Below, piece after piece: positions 12,263-25,812 of a stretch of 64,000 bases of DNA. The DNA is from Zonotrichia leucophrys gambelii (Eukaryota; Chordata; Aves; Passeriformes; Passerellidae): positions 45,537,229-45,601,228 of the forward strand of contig NC_088169.1 in NCBI RefSeq assembly GCF_028769735.1, written 5' to 3'. Position numbers and translations under genes: made by a program. Below the pieces are notes generated by a model. The model searched no databases, was not told the DNA's origin, and saw only the letters and a list, made by a program, of their open reading frames with translations. Positions within the stretch are counted from its first letter, which is position 1. Each line of letters opens with the position of its first letter.

Positions 12263-15200
12263 TCACAACATAACCCGCCAGACTGTATACCAGGTGAGTT
12301 TTGATTTTCCTGACCCTGTACCTGACCACTCAGCATCTGTATTCCTGGGTGAGTTAAACCTTCATTGACAGCCTGTAAGCTTCCTTTTATGTCTGAGTTT
12401 TGCCATGAGATCCCTGTTCACCACCATGAACACTGCCAAGGTCTACTGCCACATTTCCCTGACTTTCTGTATCTTTGGGTTGGGGGAAACAATGCTTGAA
12501 AAACATTAATTTGTATGGGTGCATTTGGAATAACATTGGAAGTTTCAAACTGACTTCATGAATTTTGAGAATACATAATAGTCAAATCATTGATATACAA
12601 AATACAGCCCTCTTGAAGGGAATTAGAGTTTTGTTTGTACCTTCATTTCTGAGTTTTATTTTGAAGAGCAGGGATTTCATTCAGTAACAGGCCTAGTCTA
12701 GGCACATTATTATAAGAATTTTTTTCCTCTTTCATTGAAGTCTATCTGCCAGTCAGTTTCCATTATAAATCAATTATGTTTGCAGTGAAAGATGTAGCTG
12801 TCATGTCTTCATATATCATCTTATATCTAAACTATGAGAAAATCATAATTTTGAAAGGGATGCAGAATTTGAGAAAGGATTTGACTTTTTTAAAGACTGC
12901 TGATAGACATTATATTAGCAGTATTATATTGACTTCTCTCTTAGTTATGAGGGGATAATCTGTTAGTTCAACAATTCAGGTCAGTTCTAGGAATATCACT
13001 GTCTGTAATCAATGACATTTTCACTGGCTGCCATAGGAAAGACTAATATATCTGTGATGATGTGCAAAAAGGAAAATTACAACTGCTCTCAACTCTTATA
13101 AAATCTGATGATGGACACATTATAAAGGGTCTAAATCAAAATTTTTTTTTTGATGATTGCAAAATTATGACTCTGACAATTGGTCAGGTACAGACAGCTC
13201 TGCTATTTATTGCTGCCTGTTAAATATATCATCATTTCCCACAAAAAGATTTTATTATAATTTTTCTTAAATCTCATTCTGGGATTACATATTTCAATTT
13301 ATTTCAGAATGGCAACTCTGAAATTTTTGAGAAGAAATTATTCTCTTCTGACCTTGACTTTCTGAATGTCTAAATATCTGCTTAGGAAAGAGATTGCAGA
13401 AGAAGAGTAGAGAGCTGTTTCCTATGGAGTTTATTAGTAAGTGGCATTCAAACTTATATAATGAAACATATATTTAAAATGCTGACAGAAAACATCTAAG
13501 GGTACCATTCAGTTCTAGACTGCAGATACATGTGCTGTAGATGCTTACATGTAGACACAGAAATGACTGTCAATATACAAAGAAAATATTAACATATGTT
13601 TACATTGTCGTTACTGGACTACTAACAAGTCGTGATTCAAGTGCACACACATAAAAATCTGTTACTATCTGAGATATTCTGGAATACTTGTGTGGGTAAA
13701 TTGTGACTCAGGAAATCACTATTTTTAATACCTCTCATGCATATAACAATCCTACACAAAGGTCTCAGATACACTGAAGTGGACAGCTAATCAGCTATTT
13801 CCTTTGGCCAAATTGAGATCTGTAAGGCTAAGAACAAATTATATAAACAACATTATATAAGCAACATTTAAAGACATATCTTAGTGCTTATGCACACCAG
13901 TTAAACCAACCAGCCTCTTCAATGAAGTAACATATTTATTTTAGTGTATATGCTAAATTATTAGGTATTGCTAGATAGATTTCTTTCAATTTCAGATACC
14001 TAGATGTGTTTGTACATATATTTAAGTTGTAAATACACATACATATGAAATGCATTAAAAAAATCCTGAGAGGAGGCATTGTTTTTTTTTCTTTAAACTA
14101 ACAAAGCAGGCAAGCTCCTCAGAAAATATAAAATTAGGCCAAAGACCAGTATTGTCATAAAACTCTATGAGGACAAACTTTTTTTTTCTTTTTGGTATTT
14201 TATTTATATTACCCATTATGTGATGTGGATTTGTATATATATTTATGTATTTATTTATATTTAATTGAAGCTAGTTTTCTCAAAACTTGCTATCACTTCT
14301 AAGAACAATGCTAAACAGATTTTCACTGACTATTCAGATACTTAATTTCCACTGAAATCCGAAGCCATGTTCTCATATTTTGTACTTAGATAATTGAGGG
14401 TTGTAGACGAGAACTGAAGCCCTGACTCTAGAGAGTGGGAATAATAGTACTGCTTTATCTCAGAGACCTGTGAAAAGACACATATCATGAGGTGTATTAA
14501 TGAAGCATTCAGATGTTGAAGCCAGTGCCATAAAGGTCAATACAAAAATTATTAGTCCCATCTTTTAACAAGACTGAATAGTGCAGACTAAATAACAGTA
14601 ACAGGTGCCAACTATGCAGTGATGGAGAATAAAAAAAAAAGCCTCTCATTAGATGATCATAATCTAGAGCGCATAGGAGGAGTAGAAGCATATTTTTGCT
14701 GGGAGGTGTAAAAGAATAGGTGGTTCTGTGATTAAAGGATGAACTCTGCTGCCTGTAGTTAGGGAGAGCAATTACATTGCATGTATCCATGTGTGCATGT
14801 TTGTATCTTCCAAATTTTGTCATTTTCTAACTCTTCAGTGTGTGAAAGAATGACCTCAGTGTGGATCTATTTTGATAAAGGCTCCCTCTGTCTGTGTTAT
14901 GTATAGACACAAGAGGATCTCAGGATTCTAGATGATGAGGATAGGACTCTGAGAAAAGACTATTGCTTTAGAATTCTCAGTGCTAAAGGCACCAAATCAA
15001 GACAATACTTTAAACAAGAAAGGACATCTTCATGCTGTGTGTGCTGTGGTTCTTGTTATTTTGCCCTTTCTTGATAAGAAATGACAAACATTCCAGAGGA
15101 AAACATAGTATTATAGACTGTATTAAAATAAGTCACAGGCTTTTAAGTTCATATTGAGCCAAATACTGGATCATGCATTAATATATTAATGTAATTAATT

Positions 15201-15630
15201 TTCAAAATCTGGACCCTAAATTTTAGAACACAGGTGGCTAAACAGTAGCATATAAAGACTTGTATTTTTTTTTAATAGATCAACAGATATTTTGGTGAAA
15301 GGAGTTCAAAAGTAAAATTGCTAAACTTATGAAAAATATTCTTCCTAGAAGTGAGCTGTAAGCAAAGCCAAGAAATGAAAAGAAATAATTTAGAAAACAG
15401 AGAGAGAAAAATAAATAAAACATAGAGCAAACTCATAGAGTACAATTAAGTACTTTCCAACCATTTCTACTAAAAGTTTAAAAGATTTTTGGTAAGAATT
15501 TTAAGTAGGGTTTGCAAGTAAGCATAATGCTGTCACACTCACATATTTATAATTTAGAATAAAAATATATCCACTTTCTCCTCAGTGGTCCAACAATGAT
15601 CAAGATATTGACCAATTCCTTGTTACTAAC

Positions 15631-15670
<40 letters not shown>

Positions 15671-15702
15671 TACTATTACTATTACTATTACTATTACTAT
15701 TT
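15631..15702. repeat. Compound triplet microsatellite (CAT)n-(TTACTA)n
   Basis: About 13 tandem copies of CAT/TCA run into about 5 copies of an ACTATT hexamer, which is a diverged ACT/ATT triplet pattern. The two adjoining blocks differ by single-base steps, as expected when a triplet repeat mutates and then expands again. Confidence 0.92.
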
Positions 15703-18038
15703 TATTATACTAAAAGTCGATAAGCAGCAGTATTTCACAATAAAACTTTAAGAATTCTGTCTTTTGAGTAACAGTGTTCAGAATACATAGGTCTGAACAT
15801 GGGCAACTGGGATACTTTTACTGCTTTCATCTTTAAATATTCATGACAAGAGAGAAAACCTGTGTACAAAGAGGAAAGAAAAGAAGAAGAAACATATTAT
15901 ATTTATTAGACTGTCTTGCTTCATTTCTTTCTCTTTTTAATGTGCTGTGGGATCTCTGGTTGCAGTCTGATGCCTTGTCATATTTTATTAGCCCAGGGTT
16001 TCTAATTCAGTTTTCTCATCTTTAAAACTGTCATCAGGTGATATAATATTTATTTTTCAGAACTTCATTAGATTTTTCCAGGCTTGGTGAAGCGTCATTT
16101 TAATCTTTTAAAGATAGTGATTAAGAAAAATGATTGATTAAAAAATCACTTAAGCTCCTACATAAATTTTTGTTTAATAGGACACATATACACTGTATTT
16201 TTGAATCATTAATCCCGCAGCCACTTAAATTGAAACAACATTAATATTCCAGGTTATTTCTCTGAGAGCCAATCAAAGTTATGGTTGCACTTCTCAGGGT
16301 GAGACTTTTCCCTGATCCACAGGTGTCAAACAGTGATAATAAATGTGGGTGTTTTGTAATCTCTTCAAATAAATATTTTATTCAATCTACATGGATATAT
16401 TAATTTTGATGGTATTCTTTACTGCATTATTTTTTAGCAGCACTGTCCATTTAGTATAGGGCTTTGCTCTATTTAGAGACATTCTATTCTGACTATAATT
16501 CAAGTTGTCTGTTCTGTTTTTTAAGAGCCACAACCTTGGATGAGTCAAATGAGAAGATGATTTTCATATCTATAAACGTGAATTCTACCAACATCAATCC
16601 TAAAATACAGTTAGATCATATCTTTAGCCCTAAAACCTTGAGCTAGAATACACCTAGAAAAAATAAGTAATATGATAGTTTCAAAAATGACTATTAAATA
16701 AGTCTACATAAAATATTTAGCTGACCTTAAAACTAAGGCACCAAACTGAGTACACTACTCAAAGTAAAAGGGTAAATGTTTTTTTTCTCTGCTCCTGTTG
16801 TGAATTCCTAAGCAATGAAAGGAAAGCAAATAAATACTAGTGGAAATAGTCCTTATAAAGGTGAAATTGCTTTAATTTAAAGATAAACATTTAAGAATTT
16901 GAGAAAGGTTATTCAGTCAATGAATAATTGAAGAGTTTATTACCTTAAAAGTGGAATAGGTAGACTTTTCATATTGTTTCCAGACTTCCTGTTATCGTTT
17001 TGGTTACAACCTTTAGAAAATGGCATTATTGACTCCCAAGAATGTCCACTTCAAGTTAACAGTTTCTTTTATCATAAGAAATAGTGCTTTAGAGAACTAT
17101 TGGAATAAAATGGCCATACTTTAAAATGAACTGCTGAAGAAATTGGTATAGCTGTTGTTGGCAAAAGTACCATTTGTGCTGACATTGTGTGGAACATTCA
17201 TACAGCTGTGAAAGATCCTGCAGCTTGCTTAATTAAGTGAGGAACATTATGATCATTTTTAGTTCACAGTGCAGAACTGCAGAATTCTCATGCAGGCAGT
17301 GTGGTATGTCTCTCATTAAACATCTACTGGAAGAGACATACTGAATTTTATGGTGGTTTCTGACTTATGAGAAGCATTTTTAAGTTCATGTACAGAACAT
17401 CCTGGTACAAAATATGCCACTTAAAACTATTCATGAGTCCCTCTTCAGTACCATCAAATAAGTCCAATATATTATAAAAATTTGTCACTGGACTGGAAGA
17501 TTTAGAAATTAGGACATGTACTGTGAGTTAAAATGTGTAAATTTGAATTTTTCAGGATTTTTTTTTTCTAAATTGCATTACATCTGTTACTTTCCCTGAG
17601 TTCTTCTAGTCCTCTATATTATTCCTATAACTACTTGGCAATTAAATATTTAGAGTATTTTACAGGACTTTTTTTTTTAACTCCTTTTTTTTTAAAATTT
17701 CTAGTTATAGTTTAAGTTTCTAGTGTATAAGTAAAACAGCTTTTAGAAAACAAAGTTCTTTATGGCCAGTAAATAATTTTATAACTTTTTCAAATATTTG
17801 TGATCCATTCCTACCATTTCAGACATACAGATGCATGTTCAATACATATGGCAGTATGTTCAAAGAGACATCTGGTTAAAAATCCTACTTGTCTCAATCC
17901 TGTAGCACCTATACCAACAATACACTATAAGTATTGGTTTGAGTGAGAAAAATCTCCTCTATTTATTTTTCCATTATTTGAACACATTCAAAAAAATGTC
18001 CTTAGTAGGACTGGAAAATTATTGTAAAAAGGTTTTCC

Positions 18039-18042
<4 letters not shown>

Positions 18043-18083
<41 letters not shown>
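18043..18083 (+). repeat. Poly(A) tract, 41 nt
   Basis: This is an uninterrupted run of 41 A. I see no polyadenylation signal, open frame or target duplication next to it that would mark it as the tail of a processed gene copy. CR1, the main avian LINE, does not leave poly(A) tails, so it is listed as simple sequence. Confidence 0.95.
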
Positions 18084-18084
<1 letters not shown>

Positions 18085-19240
18085 CCAAGGTGGTTTTTTC
18101 ATTAAAATGTAGATTATGTAAATCCAAGCGCATCCTAGTACTTTTACAACCTGTACCTCAATTGTGACTGTCAGTTGGATAATATTAGTTTTTTGTTGGA
18201 AATACTTTCTTGGTAATATCTTCAGGGTATGGAAATTTTCCTCAATTGTCTTTTATAAAAAAACCTTTGTTATATTCTGCTGTAAAACAAGAATTATGAA
18301 ATGAGGTATATGACCTTACAGCAGTATTTTTGACTGTGGCTCATTTTTTATTAAGCCATACCTAAGCAATTGTCAATCCTTTGCCCTTCTGCAGCTAGTG
18401 TATTTAAAAGGAGCAGTTTTTTCTCTCTTATGTGTTTACCGTGTTTTACAAGTCTTATTATAATACAGAGAGTCTTCTGAAAACTTGAATAATGTCCTTC
18501 TTGAAACACATCTTTTCCATTACTGTTACAGAAGTTACATTTAGATTGGCAAATTAAATGGCACTGAGACTTATTGTTGTGGGACAGCCTGAATTAATTC
18601 TGTTAAACGCATTTCAAAACAGGGTGGATTTACACAAATGTCTGTTGGGATAATATTTCTTACTCTAAGCCAATTCTAAACTCATGGAAAATATTGACTG
18701 GGAGAATTGGACTGAGCAAAATCCCTGACAGACACTCTTCTAACCTTTGAAGAGTGTGTGTATGCTTAAGTTCCTGTACTGGGCAACATTCCCTGACAAT
18801 GTTTATCAGAGATATCTGATGGCATAAGTGAGCAGGTTGGCATTTTAAAACACAAAATTAAAGCGAGGCACAGAGCTTTGAAGATTAGTCTGTTGTCAGT
18901 TGGTTTAAATAAGACAGCAGATTTTCTCTTAGGAGAAGCGAAAACAGTTTTGGCAGTATAGTTAAAAGCTTATGATTTCTTGTTTTTCTGAGAGGCTGCA
19001 TCATAGAAAGTAAAAAAGAAAAGCAAATTTGTCACAAAAAAAAAAAAAAAAATTGTGTTTCCAGGTTGACAGTAGCTGAACACAAGCATCAGGGACCTGG
19101 AGAGGAAAGGAGGAAGTTCCAGCTGAAATGCAAGACAGGCTCTGTGTGGGAGAAGAGAGGTAGCATGAGTATTTTTAGGTCTATAAAGACACTTGTGCTG
19201 TTTAAAGAAGGATATCAAAATGGTAAAAATGATAACACAA

Positions 19241-20140
19241 TGTCAGGGTCCATCCTAGTGGACAGATGACCTGATGGTTCATAGGAATGATCTCAGAGTG
19301 CAAAAACCAACACAGTACAAGGGGGTTTGCAGTGATAATCAAATCAAATGCAGTTTTATTGAAATAACTACAGCCAAAGTGCAATAGAGGGATTAAGGGA
19401 GAGAAAAAGATGGAGAAAGAGAGAAAGAGGGGGGGGAGAGGGGATATAGCTACCAACGCAGAGACGAAGTCCTTTGGTCCAGTCCAGCCGAGGGCCCGCC
19501 TGCTACGCTGGGGAGATCTCCAAGGCTCTAGCTAACTCAGAGGTTTTTATTACTGAAAATTGTGAGGGGGGGGAAACAGATACAATAGGGAACAGATGTA
19601 AGAGGCAGTCCATGTTCTTAGCAGTAAATGAGAGCCATGGTTTTCTTGCTCCAGTGGTCACAACCTGCAGGCAAACATCTCGCTTTGGCCAGCTTGCCTC
19701 CCCCACACACCTCCCCCGGGCTGGGGGTTTCAGGCCCAGTCCTTGGAAGGAGCAGAGGGGCCTTTTAGGAGTTTCATGTCTCAGTCCTTGGTGGAGAAGC
19801 TTCTACCATCTCAGTCTGTCTGTCACAGTGGTTGTAAAACAGGTGAGAGTCTTCTGTGGGAGACCACCTGGAACTCCGGAGAAGTCCAGCCAGGCCGAGA
19901 GGTGGGACAGCTTCCAGAGCTGCCATTGTGGCAAACGGGGCACGGTGCCCTCCCCTTAGCATACAGCAAACACTCCTGTGAAAACAATGGCTCAACACTG
20001 AGCTTTCAGGTCTCAGGGCCCGTGGCGTGTGAGTTTTCTCCTTCAGAGACAGATATTTTAGACAGGGGGGGTCTTCTCTTCAGTGGTCTCCCAAGGACGA
20101 TCGTGAGGCAGAGGAGGGAAAATTCAGACATACTCTCACA
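19241..20140 (-). mobile_element. Solo LTR of endogenous retrovirus (900 bp)
   Basis: On the minus strand the element starts TGTGAGAGTATG (at 20140) and ends GGACCCTGACA (at 19241), so it has the TG...CA termini of an LTR. An AATAAA signal on the minus strand lies at 19355-19360, about 115 bp before the 3' terminus. The body is much GC-richer than the flanks and contains G runs at 19431 and 19566. No gag, pol or env sequence is present. It resembles neither family A nor family B by eye. The family name is not assigned. Open frames crossing it (158-161 codons on the plus strand) run antisense to the LTR and are not credible genes. Confidence 0.88.
19355..19360 (-). promoter_or_regulatory. LTR polyadenylation signal
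   Basis: TTTATT on the plus strand reads AATAAA in the LTR's orientation and lies in the expected 3' part of the 900-bp LTR. Confidence 0.75.
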
Positions 20141-20145
20141 CACAA

Positions 20146-23100
20146 TAAGGCTGAGTTCCCATTGTCTGGTTAAAATAAAATTCTTCTTACAGTTATATCT
20201 CATTAAGCACACTGATTAATGGTGTGCTGGTGGGAAGCACCAGTAAAACTTGCAGTTCTTGTGTTTGTGCATTTCAAAAAAGTTGAGAGAGATGCAATTG
20301 TACTGTGCTTCAATCAGACCTGGTTTAATCTGGAATGTTACTTGCCCATCCCGCTGTGTACTGATGACATGGATCTTCCAGTCTTATACTTCACAGTAGG
20401 ATGCTTGCTTGGAAAGCTGGTCATGGATTTAAGGATGAACAGAACAGTGCTCTGGTAATGGCATACACTACACACAAGTGGGGCAGCTTTCAAGTACTTT
20501 CTAATGTAGTTTACATAAAATAACACAAAGCACAAAGATGTGTCTTGAGATACACAGAGTTTTGTAGAGATGGGACACAGGATTCAATTTCCCTTAAAGC
20601 ACAAAATAATTTTCAGTATTCCTCTCAGGACAGAGGGAAGGAGTCAGTGTGCTAGACAGACAAAATGTCAGATAAAAAACATGATGTTTTTACAAAATAA
20701 GATTTCAGAAAAGAAAATTATGGAAACAATATTATAGTTTTAAATAATTCTAGAAAGACAAATAAACCGTACTCTTAAATATTTTCCTTCTACTTTTAAC
20801 AAGGCACAATTATTTAAAACCCTTAAAAGAATAGGCTGTCACTTAGGTAATGCAGAGATTCTATTTCCCTGTACCACTAAATTAAAATGTACCTACAAAT
20901 GTAAACTGAACCACAGAGGATATTAAAATGCTGCAAATAAAGCTGCACTAATGTACTTAGCATTTGATTTTGTTACCACAAATGACACTAGTTCAAAGGA
21001 AGTGCAATATATAATGGTAATAGCAAAATTAGATATTTAAAAGAAATGTAATACTTATATCCATTAATAATAAGTACTTTTTCACATTGAGAATTTTGAA
21101 TGCTGAGTTATTTACTTGTGCTATTGATCCAGATAGTGATGACTTTCAGTTTCTTGCCCCAGGAAGCAACAGGTAAGATCTGGGCGTCCAAATGCCTATG
21201 GGCAATGAGAGACTGCCTCAGATCTCAGATTTATAAACTTCCCACGTATGAAATTGCTTCCTCATCCATGTCTTTCGCCTCTAAACTTATTTTTCCAATC
21301 TTTTTGCCATGTTAATATTAAAATTGTGTCTTAGAATGGTTGAAAAATCACTCTGAAATTAAGAAGATACATGATCATTAGGGTTTTTTTCTTTATGTTC
21401 ATTCACTGTATGTTTTTACTTAAAATAAAACAGAAACTAGAATTTTTTCTCCATTTCATTCAATTTATCTTTCTACAATATAATTGTTACAGATGAAGTC
21501 AACACAAACTGGGATATAATATTTACCAATAATGTAATGGGTTGCATGGATTTATAAAGAAGCAGACATTTCATCTGATAGATTGAAAATATTGTTAAGC
21601 TTTTTTAAATTATAAAATTATTTTATTTTTAATCCAGTTATATATCTAAACAACATGAGCAATGTCTTCCTTCTCTGGCAGAACTATTCTACAGCACTGT
21701 GAACTGCTTTTTTATCTCTGTAAACATACGTATGCTATACATTAAAAGCTGAATCAAAGTAAAATCAGTAAATATATTTCAATCAGTAAAAGAAAATATC
21801 TTAAATTTTAACTGAAATGTTAATATTTCTTCTTTTGAGGTGGAAGCTTTGGATGCTTTCTACCTTCAAGCTTTTTCTGTCATCTGCTTTCATCTTCCAG
21901 GTGCATAAATTTCTTGTGATGGGAATAGTGATGTACTTGGAATTGTATTGTAGACTAGTCAGGAGGATAGAACAGAACAGAATGCTGACCTATTATGTAG
22001 TTAGCTACTCCCTGTAAGCAGTCACACTTTCACTTTGGGGTCCTATGATATTTTAAAAAGCCTTACTTTATTCTTTTTTTTCACTGGCTGTTGTTTTGGT
22101 TTGTTTGTTTGTTTGCTTTTTTGTTTTGTTTGGTTTGGTTTAGTTTTTTTGTTAATTCTTGGAATGAAAAAATTGTTTGCTAGCGGAAATTATTTAATCT
22201 CTCAAAAATTATCTTTGTCAATCTCTTCTAGATTCCTGATCTCTCATGTTCTGAGTACTTTGTCTGTCATAATTATGAAGACCAGTTGTTTAAAAAAAAG
22301 TAAAATTAATTCAAATCAATATTTTTATTTGATTAACAAAAATATTTGCAGTGGATTGACAAGATTCTTCATACAGAGAAAGTCATGTCAAATGGCATTT
22401 TCAATGGCATGTTCCATTTTAATAGCTTTGAAGCCTTTGATCTTGTTTTCTTCTCATTAATAGCTGTGGTATTTGATACAATTTTGTGAGAAACACTGTT
22501 AATAGAAAAAAAAGTGTATTTTGATGCCCTTTACATCCTTTCTTTCATTACAAATTAAGACTTTTCAAATACCTTCTTACTGAAGAAGACAGAATCAGTG
22601 TTTGTTTGTTATTATGGGCATTTTGGATGGAGTATTAGCTGTAAAATCCTAATACCACATAAAATAAGACATGACATGTTTTTAAAAGGTCATCAAGACA
22701 CTGTCATTCCTAAAGGTTACTATTCTATTCTTAAACTAATTTTTGTGTTTGACCTGCCCTATTGAAATCTTCACTGACAGATATTCTTTAACCTCCTTAC
22801 ATGATATCTTTCCAATATCCACTACCTCTATGTTTGGAAAGTATTTTCAACAGCATGTATGTATTATAGCTTGTAGATAATCTGATTTAGAGCAGTTTCT
22901 ATTTCTATTGTCAAAAATTTTGTTACCAAGGATAAGGCTGATCTAATAATAATCACCCTCCATTTTTGAGTATTACCACTCGCTTATAGTGCAACTTTTT
23001 GTTTTCTGATAATACCTTTACCCTAGGATGAAATTTACACACCTTCACTGGCCTTTATTTGGCAGTTAACAGTAACCAAGTAAGTGCTGGGGGTGGGACA

Positions 23101-25812
23101 GGGGGAAGAACCAAAAAGGAAGAGAAAAAAACCCAAACCAAAACTCCACAACCCATAAAAATGTGTCCTTGAAGGTTTTAGTTAGCACATGTCTGAAAAT
23201 TAGAAGCAATTTACGTAGACAATATATGAACATGTAGCAGACCAGGAGAAATGTTACTTTACTTCCTGCAAGGAAAGACCAGAAAAAAAACCCAACAAAC
23301 CTTGCTAATTGTCTTTCTGTTTTATATTTTCATATTCAATACAAATTTCAGGATTGCTGCAGCTTGAATTTTCGTTGCATTGCTAAACAGATACCAGGAA
23401 AACACAATCAAAAGGGGCTGGGCAATAACAGTTCCTGTGTTAAAATCAATGGCATTGTCACCTAGCTTTAAATGACTAACAAGACCTGAAATGGTTTTGT
23501 CACAAGTTTATCACCCCCTGAGAAGAAATTATTTGAGCTTTGAATTTTCTTCTCTTTAGATGGATTAAAATCTGAGTTACAAGCGTTACTGTTCTGTACT
23601 GTGAACAGAGAAAGACTCCCGCAAAGGACAGTTCAAGTAAATTATGTTAGTTGGTTACATCTCAGTGAGACAGAAGCAAAACAAGCTAACAATGCCTATT
23701 ACTTACATTGATAGTGTGGCTCTCATGTTACCAACATCTGGTACTCAGGCAGACTGGAGTGGGACTGATATCAATAGAATTATATCAACATATAATATGT
23801 TTCCAGTGTAAATTACATTTTTCTTTCAGTGTCCCATTGTGAATTCTAGAACGGAACACAGTCATTTTTATAAATCTTAAAAAAAAAAACCAAAACAAAT
23901 AAACAAAAATACTTCCAGCAAATTTTATTTCCAATAAAGTTTCCATAATTTTGGAGTGCCTGCTTCAATATCAGGATGCTTATACTTCCAGATATCTAAT
24001 TTAGTTCCATCACTTATATTAGAAACATACCCAAAGGTGGTATGGTATTAATATGTTATCTGAGAAGAAAGAAAAAAGAGAAACATGCATAAGGTTTGGT
24101 TCTTGCTGGGATTTAACAAGGATAATATTAGTGTATTTACTAATTTAGTATAAATTTTATTCTAAAAATATATATTCTCTTGTTCACTGATACTTGCAGC
24201 ATTCTTTAAAAAAATATTTCCAGTTCAAGCCATAAACCATGGCTTTATGTGTAAGTAATTATATAGCTCTTCTTGATATTAGTGAACTTGTGGTACAAGA
24301 AAAAAAGTGAGGAGAATGGGTGGCAAATGGATGTTAATTTCTGTATTGAAAGTAAGATACACAGGAATTGAAAAGAACTCAAAAAAAGCTTTATGAAATA
24401 AAATAGGTTGAACAGGAGCAAGTAGATTAAATACATGGTCTGTTATAAACCGCTGTGATGAATGCACAAGTTGTTTTTAAAGATAAGACAATTTTGGAAA
24501 GATTTTAATAGATATAGTTACTCACCTCTAAAAAAAGTTCTGAGCTGCAGACTAGAAAAGAAGAAAAATCTGTAGACATCACTAGAACTTAGCCTGCTGC
24601 TTCCATTAGGGTATATCTGAAATTCAGTTGCAAAAGAAGTAGTTGGATTCCAACAATTTTCTCCAAGGAAAACGAGCAAGTCAAGCACCAAAAGAAAGTC
24701 AAGAGCAAGCTATCTGTGTGATGTGGAACTGTGATTGGTTTCTCTTCCACTACAAACCACTTTACAAAGGATTTTCTTGGAAACTGAGATCACCTGTGGA
24801 GAGAAGGGAATGAAGATTCACTATGCTACATACAAATCCATTCTAGCTTTGCTATTTAAGACTTTGTGATCTAAAAGTACCTTAATCTGCATAAAATTTT
24901 ATAACATATGTATAATATATATAAATTTATATACCATATTTTACAATGTTTCAGCCTGAGAGGGAAGTAATTTAATTTGTTTCATAAGAAATGTACATTT
25001 GATTTAGATCTGCAGAATGTCTAATCTTTAAGCAAAATTAAAACAAGAAGGAAGTCTTACACACCAGTATAGGGGACATCTCCAGACTTTCACAGAAAGA
25101 AAGGCTCTCTGTTCTCTTTTTCCCTCTATCATGAATTCATTCATTTGTTTTGATAAAAAAAATTGTAGCATGAACAACTTAATGAGCTATTTTCCAAAAG
25201 CAAAAGGCTAAAGATTTATTTCACTCAATGGCTGTTCATGTTTACATGATGTAGAAGAGATCAGTCAGGGGCAAATCTCTAGAGGGTTAGTTTCAAAATT
25301 ATCATTGAGTTTTAGCCTATTTTAGCTATGGCATATACATTATAAAATGCACTGTATGAATAAGCAGTGCTCATGTATACCACATCAACCAGCCCAGAGG
25401 CTAAAAAGACAAAATTGGTGTTTGATGTTTACACATAGACTCAAATAAGAAATGTACTTACTGTACTAATGGGTTTAAACTAAGATTACCTATTAATAAG
25501 TCATAATCTCTCCTATAGCCTGGGGAGACACTAAACTGCAATATAAATAATATTTGCTTTACAAATGTAATCACTGATGAATAACAGAAGTGTAGAAGAT
25601 TAAATATGATGAACAAATATAATGTGTATCTTACAACAAAGAAGATCTCTGACTTACCTAAAGGACCCAAAACTTAAATTGATTTAATGAGTTTTGGAAG
25701 CTAAAAGAATTGTGCATTTTATTGAATACACTCAAGATTTCATAGACTTTGTGTACAGTATGTATATGCAGGAAAACAACAATCATGATACTCTGAAAAA
25801 TGGTTATGGGTC
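20146..25812. other. Gene-free AT-rich unique DNA
   Basis: No gene or mobile element is recognised. The interval holds a T/G-rich tract (TTTG-type units) near 22071-22155, which creates a phenylalanine-rich open frame, and several A-rich runs. A short exon-like segment near 21139-21174 is treated under findings. Confidence 0.6.
22071..22155. repeat. T/G-rich low-complexity tract (TTTG units)
   Basis: The tract is made of TTTG and TTTGG repeats with T runs, similar in type to the tract at 1238-1330. Open frames through it are compositional artefacts. Confidence 0.8.

Larger units (their letters stand above)
12299..19235. other. Gene-free AT-rich unique DNA with simple repeats
   Basis: No gene is supported. 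The interval contains A/T-rich DNA with a CAT-type triplet repeat (15631-15702), a 41-nt poly(A) (18043-18083) and a shorter A run near 19037-19052. Open frames are short and domain-free. I recognise no LTR or CR1 fragment. Confidence 0.65.
19236..20145. repeat. Exact 5-bp target-site duplication (CACAA)
   Basis: CACAA at 19236-19240 and CACAA at 20141-20145 directly flank the 900-bp LTR. The exact match fixes both ends of the element and shows that it integrated as a retroviral element and then lost its interior by LTR-LTR recombination. Confidence 0.85.

Noticed and set aside
15631..15702. Regularly repeated short units resembling an array
   Set aside because: It is a triplet microsatellite without spacers, not CRISPR.
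17100..17330. Possible conserved non-coding element with a CTTAATTAAG core
   Set aside because: Nothing in a single sequence can show conservation, and homeodomain-like AT motifs are common in AT-rich DNA.
19474..20219. Two plus-strand open frames of 158-161 codons
   Set aside because: They run antisense to the 900-bp LTR, are created by its GC content and show no domain.
22035..22460. 141-codon plus-strand frame rich in Phe, Leu and Ser that looks like a membrane protein
   Set aside because: The hydrophobic part is encoded by a TTTG/TTT low-complexity tract; the rest is AT-rich chance coding.
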